Shown here: positions 29,583 through 41,897 of the stretch, one piece after another
Layout: each line of letters begins with the position of its first letter
How positions within the stretch are numbered: the first letter of the stretch is position 1
Assembly: GCA_963832725.1 (NCBI GenBank)
Contig: CAWHVG010000005.1
Location: 1-64,000, forward strand
Reading direction: 5' to 3'
Length of the DNA stretch: 64,000 nucleotides
DNA from: JAEZBP01 sp963832725
GTDB lineage: Bacteria; Myxococcota_A; Polyangia; Polyangiales; Sandaracinaceae
Position numbers and translations under genes: made by a program
Notes under the pieces: model-generated
The model's database searches: none
Told to the model about the DNA's origin: nothing
Seen by the model: the letters and a program-made list of their open reading frames with translations, nothing else

Positions 29583-30241
29583 ATGCCCACTAGGCCCGTA
29601 TCGGCGCCGATGGCGTTCTTCTCCGACGTCCACGGCAACCTCCGCGCGCTCGACGCCGTGCTGGCCGAGCTCGAGCGGCAGGGCGTGAAGGACATCTACG
29701 TGGCCGGCAATCTCTTGCTCGGCGGCGCGGAGCCGGTGGAGGTCTTCAAGCGGCTCTCGCAGGTCGGCGCCAAGTGCGTGCGCGGCGTCAGCGACAACGC
29801 CCTGATCGAGGTGCGCCCCGAGGCGCTCCAGCCGGCCGACGAAGCCCAGCGCCTCATGGCCGAACGCTTCCGCGAGACGCGCCAGGCCATCGGCGAGCTG
29901 GCGCTCAAGTTCCTCGAGAAGCTGCCCGAGAAGCGACGCATTCCTCTGGTCGACGGAAGCGAGAATCGTCATGGTCCACGGCTCACCGGCGGACCCGATG
30001 GTGGAGATCTCCCACGACCTCGAGGACGAGGAGATCCTGGCGTTGCTGGCCGGCAATCCCGCCGACATCATCGTCTGCGGCGCGTCGCACGTGCCCTTCC
30101 AGCGCGATCTCGAGGAGCAGCGCGTCATCAACGTCGGCTCCGTCGGTGCAGCGCCCGAAGGCGGGATGGCCCACTACGCGGGTGATCACGCCGCGCTCGG
30201 ACGGGACGACGCTGATCGAGCAGACCTTCGTCGAGTACTGA
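29583..30241 (+). CDS. YfcE/MJ0936-type metallophosphoesterase (two insertion frameshifts)
   Basis: A ~219-residue calcineurin-like phosphoesterase once two extra bases are removed. The start MAFFSDVHGNLRALDAVLAE has the DxH metal motif; YVAGNLLLGG stands at the usual GD position; VRGVSDNAL matches GNxD/H; VMVHGSP and GASHVPFQRDLEEQRVINVG carry the later His ligands. The frame is shifted by an extra A near 29956 (restored DGARIVMVHGSP) and an extra G near 30183 (restored AVITPRSDG). It would hydrolyse phosphodiesters in the cytoplasm. GN and SDN replace the more common GD and GNH/GNC residues, so activity should be viewed with caution. Confidence 0.75.
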
Positions 30242-30283
30242 GGCGCCGTCGAGCACTGAGGCGCCGTCGAGTACTGAGGCGCC
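30230..30283. repeat. 18-bp tandem repeat, three copies
   Basis: GTCGAGYACTGAGGCGCC occurs three times head to tail at 30230, 30248 and 30266; the middle copy differs by one base. The first copy contains the phosphoesterase stop codon, so the repeat appears to have grown out of the 3' end of that gene into the convergent gap. Confidence 0.9.
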
Positions 30284-30302
30284 TCCGGAGCGCGCCGTGC
30301 GC

Positions 30303-30758
30303 TCAGCGCACCGTGGCCCAGACGATGCTCGTGCCCGACGAGTCCGAGAGCTCGCGGCCCCGCACGTCGACCAGCCCCGCGATCAGGAGCGCCTCGCAGA
30401 GCTCCTCGAAGAGGACGGGCTTCTTGCGCCGGAGCATCCCGATGAGCGAGCCGGTCGCCCCCTTCAGCCCCTGACGGGTCGTGGGGAGCGCGAAGGCGAT
30501 CACCCCGCCGGGCCGCACGACGGAGAGGAGCGCGCGCGCCATCGAGAGCGGCGTGGCGGCGCCCAGCCCGCCGACGATGGCCACGTCGTGGATGCCCTCC
30601 GGCAGCTCGGGGACCTCCCCCTCCGGTGCGGCCAGCTCGCGTACCTCGGCTCCGAACGCCGCCACCCAGGGTCCGGCCTCCACAGCCAGGACAGCGCCGC
30701 CGAGGGAGGAACCCAGCAGCGCGCCCAGCTCCTCTCGACTCTCCCCCGCTCGCAGCAC
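30303..30758 (-). CDS. Small methyltransferase-like hypothetical protein
   Basis: A 151-residue protein with an incomplete Rossmann-methyltransferase look: VAIVGGLGAATPLSMARALL followed by VVRPGGVIAFALPTTRQGLK, which resembles the strand-4/5 region where a class I enzyme places its substrate. The SAM-binding GxGxG is weak (AVLAVEAGPWVAAFGAEV). I cannot assign a substrate. The GTG start at 30758 lies 3 bp after the stop of the CorC-like gene, so they form one transcription unit. Confidence 0.5.
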   Translation of the reverse strand: MLRAGESREELGALLGSSLGGAVLAVEAGPWVAAFGAEVRELAAPEGEVPELPEGIHDVAIVGGLGAATPLSMARALLSVVRPGGVIAFALPTTRQGLKGATGSLIGMLRRKKPVLFEELCEALLIAGLVDVRGRELSDSSGTSIVWATVR

Positions 30759-30761
30759 GCC

Positions 30762-32127
30762 CTACTCCGCCGCGACGTGCACGGCGCTGCTCGCCTTCTT
30801 CGCCTTGAGGATCTCGACCCGCGTCACGTGCCGCTCGTCGGCCTCGCGGACCGAGAAGTCGAAGCCGTGCGCATGCACCGACTCGCCGACCTGCGGCACC
30901 CGGTCGGCGAGCTCGATGAGCATGCCGCCGAGCGAGTCGAAGTCGCCTTCGTCGTCCTCGAAGTCCACGTCGAGGATCTCGCCGAGGTCGTAGATCGAGA
31001 TGCTCGCGTCGACCAGCCAGCGGCCGGTGGAGATCTCCTGCAGCATCGGCTCTTCGGTGTCGTGCTCGTCGCGGATACTCGCCGACAATCTCCTCGAGGA
31101 TATCCTCCAGCGTGACGATGCCGCTGGTGCCGCCGAACTCGTCCACCACCACGGCGAGATGAAAGCGACGTGCCTGCATCTCCCTGAGGAGCTGCCCGAT
31201 CTTGTGGGACTCCGCCACGAAGAAGACCGGCCGCCGGATGATCCGGTGCAGCGAGCGATGCCTGTCGCGATCGCCATTCTTCAGGATGCGGAAGAGGTCC
31301 TTGGCGTAGAGCACGCCCTCGATCTGGTCCGGGCGATCCCGATAGACCGGATAGCGGCTGTGACCCTCGCGCACGATGATCTCGAGCACCTCGTCGATGG
31401 TGGTGCCGATCTCGATCGCCTTCATCTGCGTGCGCGGGACCATCACCTCGCGCGCCACCGTGTCCTTGAACTCCAGGACGCTGAGCAAGAGCTCGGCGAA
31501 GTCTTCGGGCAGCGAGCCGCTCTCCTCCCGCTGCTCGATCATGTGCTCGACCTCGCGCACGGCGTGATCGTCATCGCGCTCGGGCTCCGCGGCGGGGAAA
31601 CGACGGTCGAGGAAGGTCGCCAGCGCCGCCAGTGGCGCGGCCAGCGGCCACACCGAGAGCTCCAGCGGGCGTAAGAGGCGCAGCATCGGCAGCGTCCACG
31701 TCACCGCGCGGGCGCGCGCCACGGCGCCGAGACCGACCGCCAGCGCGGCGTAGAGCAGCGCCACGCCGGCGAGGCCAATCGCGGTGGTCCACCACGGCGC
31801 CGTGTGCATCGTGTCGACCGTCAGGCCGACCGCGACCACCAGCGCGACGATCCGCCCCGTGAGGAGGCGGGTGGTCAGCCGGGTACCCTCGTCGAGCACG
31901 CGCGACGCGACCCGACCGAGGGCGCCGCCTTCTTCCTTGGCCGCCAAGAGGCGCACCTCGCCGAATGCGGCGAGCGCTCCCTCCAGCGCGGCCAGCGCGG
32001 CTCCCCCGATGATCGCGACGAGGATCGCGATCAGCTCGAGACCTGGACCTTCGAGTGGCTCTGGCAATTCGTTATCACTCCGTCCGCCCGTTTGCTCCGC
32101 GCCGCCGTGCGACGCGCCCTCCCCCAT
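30762..32127 (-). CDS. CorC/HlyC-family CBS membrane protein (one frameshift)
   Basis: The N-terminal part holds a DUF21-like membrane region (LELIAILVAIIGGAALAALE, TAIGLAGVALLYAALAVGLG). A CBS pair follows (VAREVMVPRTQMKAIEIGTT, SRYPVYRDRPDQIEGVLYAK, HLAVVVDEFGGTSGIVTLED), and a C-terminal CorC_HlyC domain (GDFDSLGGMLIELADRVPQV). The frame breaks near 31072; removing one base rejoins EEIVGE with RDEHDTEEPMLQEI. Relatives are linked to Mg2+/Co2+ efflux or membrane stress. The start at 32127 precedes the first membrane helix; 32190 is also possible. The following methyltransferase-like gene is almost contiguous. Confidence 0.8.
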
Positions 32128-32380
32128 GCACCGGTTCCGGACACTGTCGAGATTAATCCCGTCGAGAGAGCGCCGCAAGCGGGGAACCACCCATCACAAA
32201 CCTTGGAAATCAGGAGCGTTTCTCGACACGGCAAGAGAACGACGGGGGGCGGTGCCCCATCCGCCGCCGCGCGGCGCCACACGCGGGTACCGATCGAGAT
32301 GCGGGTCGAGGAGGCCCGACGCCGCACGATCGGGCGCTCGACGTCGAGCGGCCGGCCAACGTGGACCGGCGACGTCGAGC

Positions 32381-33166
32381 TCAATCGGCGAACCGAATCG
32401 CGCCCAGCTCGAGCAACTCGACCAGCGTCTTCAGCGCCTCCACGCGCGGCATGCTGCTGACGTCGACCAGCTCGGCGAGGGTGTGGTCGCCGTCCACGCG
32501 AGAGAGCAAGAACGCGGCCCGGTGGTCGAGCCCAAGCCAGCGCACCTGCGCGTTGTCGACGGCCACCCGGGGCACCCGCGCCAGCGAGCCGAGGCGGGAG
32601 CGGTAGAGGGCGAGCAGGCGCTCCCGGCAGCCCTCGGCGGTGCGGTTGGCGAGCTCGTCGTCGGGGTTCTTGCCGATCAGCAGCTCCGCGATCCGGAGCG
32701 CCGCCGTGTAGTCGCCGAGCGCGTAGCGATCGCTCATCTCCACGGCGAGGTCGCCGACCGGGATGGCCGGCCGCGAACGCCAATCCACCAGATCGAGCGC
32801 GCCCCCTTCGTCCTCCTCGAGCAGCGGCGGAGGCACGGACGAGGGCGGTCGAAAAGGCGGGGGCGTCAAGGTCGGGAGCTGGCGCTCCCACGCGTCGACA
32901 CCATCCACGAGCTCCGGCGGCGCCACGGAAGGAGGCTTGGACTCGACGCGAGAGAGCGCCTCGGCGTCGGCCTCGGGATCGATCACCGGCAGCGCCAGAT
33001 GGCTCGACTCCACGCCGGGCACGGGTGCGACGCTCGGCTCCGGCGGCACGGCCTCGCCACCCGGCTCCTCGGGAAGAGCGAGCGGGGACGCATCCCACTT
33101 GAGCGTGACCCGAGGACGCTTCGGAAAACGGGAAGTGGGTCGCTCCGGATCGTCGCCCTGGCTCAT
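32381..33166 (-). CDS. Hypothetical protein with C-terminal 'LSRxDG' domain, next to dnaK
   Basis: A 261-residue protein. The N-terminal half is a Pro/Ser/Glu-rich disordered region (TPPPFRPPSSVPPPLLEEDE). Residues about 140-200 contain a TPR-like helix pair (AVEMSDRYALGDYTAALRIA, ELANRTAEGCRERLLALY). The last ~50 residues (FLLSRVDGDHTLAELVDVSS, EALKTLVELLELGAIRF) match in pattern the N-terminal domain of the J-protein on the other side of dnaK. The function is unknown. It follows dnaK with a 12-bp gap; a TTG at 33178 immediately after the dnaK stop is an alternative start. A cofactor role for this DnaK is inferred from context. Confidence 0.65.
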   Translation of the reverse strand: MSQGDDPERPTSRFPKRPRVTLKWDASPLALPEEPGGEAVPPEPSVAPVPGVESSHLALPVIDPEADAEALSRVESKPPSVAPPELVDGVDAWERQLPTLTPPPFRPPSSVPPPLLEEDEGGALDLVDWRSRPAIPVGDLAVEMSDRYALGDYTAALRIAELLIGKNPDDELANRTAEGCRERLLALYRSRLGSLARVPRVAVDNAQVRWLGLDHRAAFLLSRVDGDHTLAELVDVSSMPRVEALKTLVELLELGAIRFAD

Positions 33167-33178
33167 GCGTCCGTCCAA

Positions 33179-35005
<1,827 letters not shown>

Positions 35006-35107
35006 CCGGGTCTCCTACTGCCGCGGTCGTCCACCACGGAGCGACGACGCGCCCAGCGGCTGTGTCGAAATCGTTGCGTCGTCGGCGTGTAAAGGCGTCA
35101 TGCCAGG

Positions 35108-37606
35108 CTAGCGGTCCAGATCGCGGAGGAGATTCTCGACCATCTCGTCGTCCGGGTCCAGCACCGCGGCGCGCTGTAGCACGCGCCGTGCATTGAGGGC
35201 GAGCCCCGCCGCAATGTACACCCTCCCCAGCGCGCGCAGGTTCTCGACGTCGTCGGGGGCGAGGTCGGAAGCGCGCTGCGCGAGCTCCTTGGCCTTGTGC
35301 AGGTCTCCTTTGGCCTCGACCAGCGCCTCGGCGGCGTTGCGCGCGGCCCGGGCGTCGTCGGGACGTCCTTCCGCCACCTTGACCCACGAGAGCGCCGCCG
35401 CGGCCCACTTTCCGTGCCGCTGTTCGTAGAGCGCCTGCTCCTCGTAGGAGGTGGCGAGCGAGGAGGCCAGCTCCCCGTTGATGCGCGCGTACTCGGCGCG
35501 CAGGTCTTCTCGCTCGGGCGCCAGGGTCATCGCCAGGCGCAGCTCGGCGGCGGCCGCCGCCAGGTCTCCGTCCCGCTCGGCCCGGCGCGCGGTCAGGACG
35601 TGGCGCTGCGCCCGGTCGAAGCCTCCCGTGTGCGAGGCGCTGGCTCGCAGCGAGCTGGCCAAGCTCCGGAGGACCTGCCCCTTGTCGACCGGCTCCTTCG
35701 CGCGCTCGGGCGGAGGCTCGGGCCGGGCGGTGTGGCTCGCGCCGTGGGACGCACGGGCCGCGTGGCGGAGCTTCTTGGCCATCAGCTCGCGGGCCAGCGC
35801 ACGCCCGCGCTCGGTCGGCTCGCTCCTCTTGGCCGGCTGCGAGGGCGGCTCGGCGGCCGGCTGGGGGCTCGGCCGCGCCTCCTCCGAGCTCGGCGGTTCG
35901 GGCTCCTCGGTCGCCTCGACGCTCGGGCTGGGCTCGTCGTGGAGGGTCGCCTCGACCGCGCGGGTGCGGTCCTGCAACGCGAGGTAGCGGTCGTACTCCT
36001 GCCGCGGGCGCTTCTTGCCCAGGACCTCGTACGCCTCGGTGAGGCGCTGGAAGATCGCCTCCATCTTGGCTTTGTACGAGCCGAGGCGCTTCCGAAACAT
36101 CGTGTCCGGGTGGAAGACCTTCGAGAGCTGGAAATAGGCCGCGCGCACCTCCGCCCGCTGGGCATCGCGCTGGATCCCCAGCACCCGGTAGTGGTCGAGC
36201 AGGTCCAACGCGACGTAGAGGTCGTCGATGCGCTTGCGACGGTCGGCGTCGAGGTCGAGATCCGCTTCCTCGCGCCCGACGGTCGGGGACGAAGGCCCCC
36301 GGCTTTGGCCGGACGGGGGAGCGCTCGGGCGCTCGCTCGGCCGACCGGACGGAGGCGCGCTCGAAGGAGGGCGCGCGCTCGCCGACGGAGGCGCGCTCGA
36401 GCGCGCGGCACCCGCCGCGGGAGGCGCGCTCGGAGGCTCGCTCGCGCGACCGGACGGAGGCGGACTCGGACGCGATGATGGCGAGGCCGCCCCCGGCTCC
36501 CGCGGACGCTCGCTCACGCGGTTGGCGCTCGGAGGCTCGCTCCCGCGACCAGACGGAGGCGGACTCGGACGCGATGATGGCGAGGCCGCCCTCGGCTCCC
36601 GCGGAGACTCGCTCACAGGGTTGACGCTCGGAGACTCGCTCCCGCGACCGGACGGAGGCGCGCTCGGACGCGATGATGGCGAGGCCGCCCTCGGCTCCCG
36701 CGGACGCTCGCTCACGCGGTTGACGCTCGGACGCTCGCTCCCGCGACCGGACGGAGGCGGACTCGGACGCGATGATGGCGAGGCCGCCCTCGGCTCCCGC
36801 GGAGACTCGCTGCCCCGGCTCGGGCGCTCGCTGGCCCAGCTCGGAGGCTCGCTCGCGGCCGACGAGGGCGGGATGCTCGAGCCGCCTGCCGGCGGCGGCG
36901 CGCTCGACCGTACCGACGCGGGCGGCCGCTCGCTCCCCCGCTGGCCCGAGACGGCCCAGGCGTAGGGATCGACACCCGCGCCGTTCGACGCTGGCGGTGG
37001 GGTGGCCGGGTGAGCCGTTTCACTCGCCGGGAAGTCGCTCTCCACGGGCGGATCGAAGAGCGGCTCGGGCTCGGGCGGCGGCATGGTGTCCGCGGCGCCG
37101 AGCTCCTCGACCTCTTCGAGCTCGCCCACGGGACGGCGCGTGCCGGTGTGCGACGCCCGCGGGATCGCGCTCGGCAGAACGGAGCTCCGCGACGTGTCGA
37201 CCTGCTCCGCGGCCGTGTCTTTGCCTTTGTAGGCCCCCACGGGCGACGGGCTCCGCGGCCGCGCAGGGCGGATGGGGCGCGGCACGTTCACGCGCGCGGC
37301 CGGCATCCCCTGGCGAAGCGACGTGGGCACGGTAACCGGCGCGCTCGGCGTGAGCGTGGCCGCCCGGCCCGTCGCGCGCGGCAGACTGACCGACTCTCGC
37401 ACCCACTCCGCGGCGCCCAGCTCGATGAGGCGCGCGACGATGCCCTCGACCTGGCTCTCGTCCAGGTTCGTCAGGTCCGCGAGAACGGCGAGCGGCGCCA
37501 TCCCGTCAATGCGGGAAAGGACGAAGCCCTCCAGCGGAGAGAGCGGGAGCTTCGTGAGGTCCACGCCGGCGATCAGCCGTGGGACGCGGGCGCTCGGGAG
37601 GGCCAT
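35108..37606 (-). CDS. J-domain protein with LSRIDG domain, Pro/Ser repeats and TPRs
   Basis: An 832-residue protein starting MALPSARVPRLIAGVDLTKL. Residues about 20-65 form the SPLEGFVLSRIDG domain shared with the gene after dnaK. A long disordered region follows, with four 33-residue repeats (SERPREPRAASPSSRPS). The J domain is at about residues 450-520 (DHYRVLGIQRDAQRAEVRAA) with HPD in KVFHPDTMF. The C-terminal ~180 residues are TPR-like (LRLAMTLAPEREDLRAEYAR, AGLALNARRVLQRAAVLDPD). It precedes dnaK and is probably its dedicated co-chaperone. The ATG at 37606 is preferred; an upstream in-frame extension lacks domain features. Confidence 0.8.
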   Translation of the reverse strand: MALPSARVPRLIAGVDLTKLPLSPLEGFVLSRIDGMAPLAVLADLTNLDESQVEGIVARLIELGAAEWVRESVSLPRATGRAATLTPSAPVTVPTSLRQGMPAARVNVPRPIRPARPRSPSPVGAYKGKDTAAEQVDTSRSSVLPSAIPRASHTGTRRPVGELEEVEELGAADTMPPPEPEPLFDPPVESDFPASETAHPATPPPASNGAGVDPYAWAVSGQRGSERPPASVRSSAPPPAGGSSIPPSSAASEPPSWASERPSRGSESPREPRAASPSSRPSPPPSGRGSERPSVNRVSERPREPRAASPSSRPSAPPSGRGSESPSVNPVSESPREPRAASPSSRPSPPPSGRGSEPPSANRVSERPREPGAASPSSRPSPPPSGRASEPPSAPPAAGAARSSAPPSASARPPSSAPPSGRPSERPSAPPSGQSRGPSSPTVGREEADLDLDADRRKRIDDLYVALDLLDHYRVLGIQRDAQRAEVRAAYFQLSKVFHPDTMFRKRLGSYKAKMEAIFQRLTEAYEVLGKKRPRQEYDRYLALQDRTRAVEATLHDEPSPSVEATEEPEPPSSEEARPSPQPAAEPPSQPAKRSEPTERGRALARELMAKKLRHAARASHGASHTARPEPPPERAKEPVDKGQVLRSLASSLRASASHTGGFDRAQRHVLTARRAERDGDLAAAAAELRLAMTLAPEREDLRAEYARINGELASSLATSYEEQALYEQRHGKWAAAALSWVKVAEGRPDDARAARNAAEALVEAKGDLHKAKELAQRASDLAPDDVENLRALGRVYIAAGLALNARRVLQRAAVLDPDDEMVENLLRDLDR
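36430..36826. repeat. 99-bp coding tandem repeat, four copies, inside the J-protein gene
   Basis: Four 99-bp units encode 33-residue blocks of the form SExPREPRAASPSSRPSxPP followed by SGRGSExPSxNxV. Units differ at a few positions (R/S, P/A), so they are duplicated but diverging. They lie wholly within the disordered linker and would change its length without shifting frame. Confidence 0.85.
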
Positions 37607-37702
37607 CGGATCGAACGACTCGGGTGGGAAGGAGCACCCGAACCTACCACCGATACGCACATGGCCGGAAGCCCGAGCTGGACGTGTAGCACCAGTGAAT
37701 TA

Positions 37703-38629
<927 letters not shown>

Positions 38630-38633
<4 letters not shown>

Positions 38634-39844
38634 GCCTCGATCTCCAACATCAGCGCACCCAGCCGGGCCAACGCGTCGTCGACCTCTTCCGCCGTCACGT
38701 TCAGCGGCGGCGCGAGTCGGATCACCGTCCCGCCCGCGATCGACGCCAGCATCCGCTTCTCGTCGCGGAGCCGGCCGAGGACCGTCCGCGCGTCCACGCC
38801 GTCCGCGAGCCGGATGCCCCGCAAGAGCCCCAGCCCGCGCGCCTCGACCGCCGCCGGCGCCGCCGGATCGCCGGCGATGGCCAAGAGCCCCTCTCCGAGC
38901 CGCGCGCCCATGCGCTCGGCGTTCTCGATCAGCCCCTCGTCGTCGATGATGCGGAGCACCGCCCGGCCGGCCGCGCAGGCGAGCGGATTGCCGCCGAAGG
39001 TGCTCGCGTGGCTGCCGGGCGGGAGGCCGTCGGCCAAGGGCTCGCGGATGGCGATGCCGCCGATGGGGAAGCCTCCGCCCATGCCTTTGGCGAGCGCGCA
39101 GCCGTCGGGGACGACGCCGCTGTGCTCGCGGCCGAGGAAGCGACCGGTGCGCCCGTAGCCCGTCTGCACCTCGTCGAAGAAGAGGAGCGCGCCGTGCTCG
39201 TCGCAGATCGCCCGCGCGCCTTCCAGGTAGTCGGTCTCACCGATGATCAGGCCGCCCTCCCCCTGCATCGGCTCGAGCAGGACGGCGGCGGTGCGCTCGG
39301 TCACCGCGGCGCGGAGCGCGTCGAGATCGTTGTAGGGGACGTGCCGGACGCCGGGGACCAGCGGCTCCATGCCGTTGTGGTACTTGGGCTGCCCGGTCAG
39401 CGAGAGCGCGCCCATGGTGCGGCCGTGGAAGCTGTGCTCGGCGGCGACCACCTCCACGCGCTCGGGGCGGCCGTGCTCGTAGTGCCAGCGGCGGGCGAGC
39501 TTGAAGAGCGCCTCGTTGGCCTCGGCGCCGCTGTTGGCGAAGTAGACGCGGTCGAAGGGCGTGCGCGCCGTGATGGCGGCCGCCAGCTCGATGGCCTCGT
39601 CGTTGTAGAAGAGGTTGGACGTGTGCAGGAGCTCCGCGGCCTGCTCCGCGATCGCCTTCGCCAGCACCGGGTGCGCGTGGCCGACCGAGAGCACCGCGAT
39701 CCCACCCGAGAAGTCGAAGTACTCGTTCCCTTCCACGTCGCGCACGCGGCAGCCGCGCCCTTCGGAGAGCACGAAAGGCGGCGGCCGGTAGTTGGGCAAG
39801 AGGGCGTGTTGGGCTTTGTCGAGCAGCTCGGCGTTCGTCGTCAT
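38630..39844 (-). CDS. argD: Acetylornithine aminotransferase
   Basis: A 404-residue fold-type I PLP enzyme. Visible motifs are VEGNEYFDFSGGIAVLSVGH near the start, the phosphate-binding YFANSGAEANEALFKLARRW, the PLP-ring Asp in LLFFDEVQTGYGRTGR, and the Schiff-base Lys in PDGCALAKGMGGGFPIGG. It converts N-acetylglutamate semialdehyde to N-acetylornithine in arginine synthesis. Length is normal and the start MTTNAELLDKAQHALLPNY fits the family. It is followed by argF with an ATGA overlap and preceded by argB after 114 bp. Confidence 0.95.
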
Positions 39845-39958
39845 CGGGGGCGTTTTCTACCACAGCGCCCCGGCGCGTGCCTGGACCGCTTGGAGGGGCG
39901 CCAGAGGACCGATCGACCGCGCCGGACGGCCCGGAGCCGAAGCGGGCCGCGGATCCGC

Positions 39959-40828
39959 TCAGGCCGCGATCTCGGTGCCGACGCCGCTGTCCGTGAAGAT
40001 CTCGAGCAGGCAGGCGTGGCGGGTGCGGCCGTCGATGACGTGGACCTTCTGCACGCCGTTCGCGATGGCGTCGAGGCCGCAGCGCACCTTCGGGATCATC
40101 CCGCCCTCGATGACGCCCTCCTCGATGAGCTGCTCGATCTCGGCGCATGTCCGCGACGACGCCACGTTGCCGTCGCGGCCGCGGATGCCCTCGATGTCGG
40201 TCATCAGCACCAGCTTCTCGGCGCCGAGCGCCGAGGCGACGGCGCCGGCGACGGTGTCGGCGTTCACGTTCAGCGAGCGGCCCTCCTCGTCGACCGCGAC
40301 CGGCGCCACGACCGGGATGAACCCGCCCCCGACGAGCTGCTGGACGATCTTGGGATGCACCTCGCGGACCGCACCGACGCGACCCGGATCGACCTCGCGG
40401 CCGCTCTTGGTGCGCATCGAGTCGACCTTGTCGGCCAGGATGAAGCCGTCGTCCTTGCCGCTGAGCCCGACCGCGTGCCCGCCGTGCTTGCAGATGAGCG
40501 ACACGATGGCCTGGTTGATCTTGCCGCCGAGGACCATCTCGACGACCTCCATGGTCCGCTCGTCGGTCACCCGGAGGCCGTCGATGCGCTCGGACTCGAC
40601 GCCCATCGTCTTCAGGAGCTGATCGATCTGCGGGCCGCCGCCGTGCACCACGATCGGGTTCAGCCCCACGAACTTCATCAGCACGATGTCGCGCGCGAAG
40701 CTGTCGGCCAGCTCCGGGTCGACCATGGCGTGACCGCCGTACTTCACCACGAACGTGCGCCCGTGAAAGCGCCGGATGTAGGGCAGCGCCTCGTGGAGGA
40801 TGGCCGCCTTCTCGATCAGATGCTGCAT
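39959..40828 (-). CDS. argB: Acetylglutamate kinase
   Basis: A 289-residue amino-acid kinase. The start MQHLIEKAAILHEALPYIRR leads to the nucleotide motif VVKYGGHAM and the glycine loop PIVVHGGGPQIDQLL. Substrate-binding SLNVNADTVAGAVASALGA and the C-terminal GGMIPKVRCGLDAIANGVQK complete the fold. It phosphorylates N-acetylglutamate, usually the arginine-feedback step. The N-terminal helix before KYGG is present, as in hexameric, arginine-inhibited forms, so feedback inhibition is plausible. It is the first gene of the arg cluster in transcription order. Confidence 0.95.
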   Translation of the reverse strand: MQHLIEKAAILHEALPYIRRFHGRTFVVKYGGHAMVDPELADSFARDIVLMKFVGLNPIVVHGGGPQIDQLLKTMGVESERIDGLRVTDERTMEVVEMVLGGKINQAIVSLICKHGGHAVGLSGKDDGFILADKVDSMRTKSGREVDPGRVGAVREVHPKIVQQLVGGGFIPVVAPVAVDEEGRSLNVNADTVAGAVASALGAEKLVLMTDIEGIRGRDGNVASSRTCAEIEQLIEEGVIEGGMIPKVRCGLDAIANGVQKVHVIDGRTRHACLLEIFTDSGVGTEIAA

Positions 40829-40886
40829 GATGGCGGCGGAGTATGGCCCAGAAGAGCCCGCCCCGCCGCCGGTCGGTGCTCGGGGC

Positions 40887-41564
40887 TCAGGAGCGCGCGT
40901 CGCTCGAGACACGGCGCGTCGCCAGAACCACGACGTGGGTGGGCCCGCCGCCACGGACGAGCTCGCGCTTCACGTCGAACCCGACCTCGCGCAGCCGCCG
41001 CTCGAACGCGGTGTCCGGCGCTTCGCCCCACACGGCGTAGACACCGCCGGGCCGCAGGGCTTCGAAGGTGCGCGCCAGGATCTCGGCGCCGTAGAGCGGG
41101 TCGACCGTCCCGCGGGGGATGGGGCCCGGGCCGACGTAGAGGTCGAGGAGGATCGCGTCGAGCGCGCCCTTCCCGGCGCGGATGGAGTCGGTGACGTCGC
41201 CCTCGACTACGTCCACGCGCGGGTCGGCCAGCGCGTCGCCGCTGAGGATGGCGGCCGGCCCCCGACACCAGCGGACGATGACGGGGTTGAGCTCGGCGAC
41301 GGTGACCTTCGCCGACGTCGGCAACACATCGAGCGCGGCGCGGAGCGTGAACCCGAGGCCGAGCCCGCCGATCAGCACACGCGCCTTCTCGTGAAGCCGC
41401 CGGCAGGGGAGCTCGGCCAGCGCGATCTCGGAGCGCGTGTGCGTGCTGGTCATCAGCACCCGCCCCGCGACGGTGATCATGAAGTCCCGCGCGCCGCGCT
41501 GGCGGAGCTCCAGCCGCCCTTCCGGCGTGTCGGCGGCGTCGACGAGGGTCCATGCTCGCGGCAT
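40887..41564 (-). CDS. Spermidine-synthase-like methyltransferase
   Basis: A 225-residue protein starting MPRAWTLVDAADTPEGRLEL. The Rossmann core is clear: RVLIGGLGLGFTLRAALDVL (motif I), VTVAELNPVIVRWCRG, RVDVVEGDVTDSIRAGKGAL and DAILLDLYVGPGPI, ending with FEALRPGGVYAVWGEAPDTA. This is the pattern of spermidine synthase-like proteins that lack the full aminopropyl-transfer site, so it may be a methyltransferase of unknown substrate. Upstream in-frame sequence from 41792 is low-complexity and probably not translated. It is transcribed towards argB with a 58-bp gap. Confidence 0.7.
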   Translation of the reverse strand: MPRAWTLVDAADTPEGRLELRQRGARDFMITVAGRVLMTSTHTRSEIALAELPCRRLHEKARVLIGGLGLGFTLRAALDVLPTSAKVTVAELNPVIVRWCRGPAAILSGDALADPRVDVVEGDVTDSIRAGKGALDAILLDLYVGPGPIPRGTVDPLYGAEILARTFEALRPGGVYAVWGEAPDTAFERRLREVGFDVKRELVRGGGPTHVVVLATRRVSSDARS

Positions 41565-41897
41565 CCCCGCCTTCTGCCACGCGCCGCGGGACCGGTCACC
41601 CGCCCCGCACGGCGCCGGCTCGACCTTCGGGACGCTGGGGCGCTTGCTCCCACGGAACCCGAGGTCGACCGTGAGAGGATTGCTCGAGGTCAGCCGCATG
41701 GGGACGCGTTCGCCGGGACGTCGACCCTCGGAGGTGCGGGTCCCCGCTCGGCGGGGAGCGCGGTTGCCGTGCGGCGTCGGCGTGCAGGGCATCGACCCAG
41801 CCGAGGTGTCCTCGCGTGCAGTCGCCGTGGGTGATTCGACCGGGTACGCGTGACGTTTTCTGGCGTGGGCTGCCGTTGGCGGCCATCGTTGGCGGTC
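41565..41897. other. 333-bp divergent gap with a short hairpin
   Basis: This lies between the starts of the spermidine-synthase-like gene (minus) and the sulfatase gene (plus), so it should hold both promoters. A perfect 7-bp hairpin with a TCG loop lies at 41741-41757. No gene is visible. No -10/-35 pair could be called with confidence. Confidence 0.5.
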
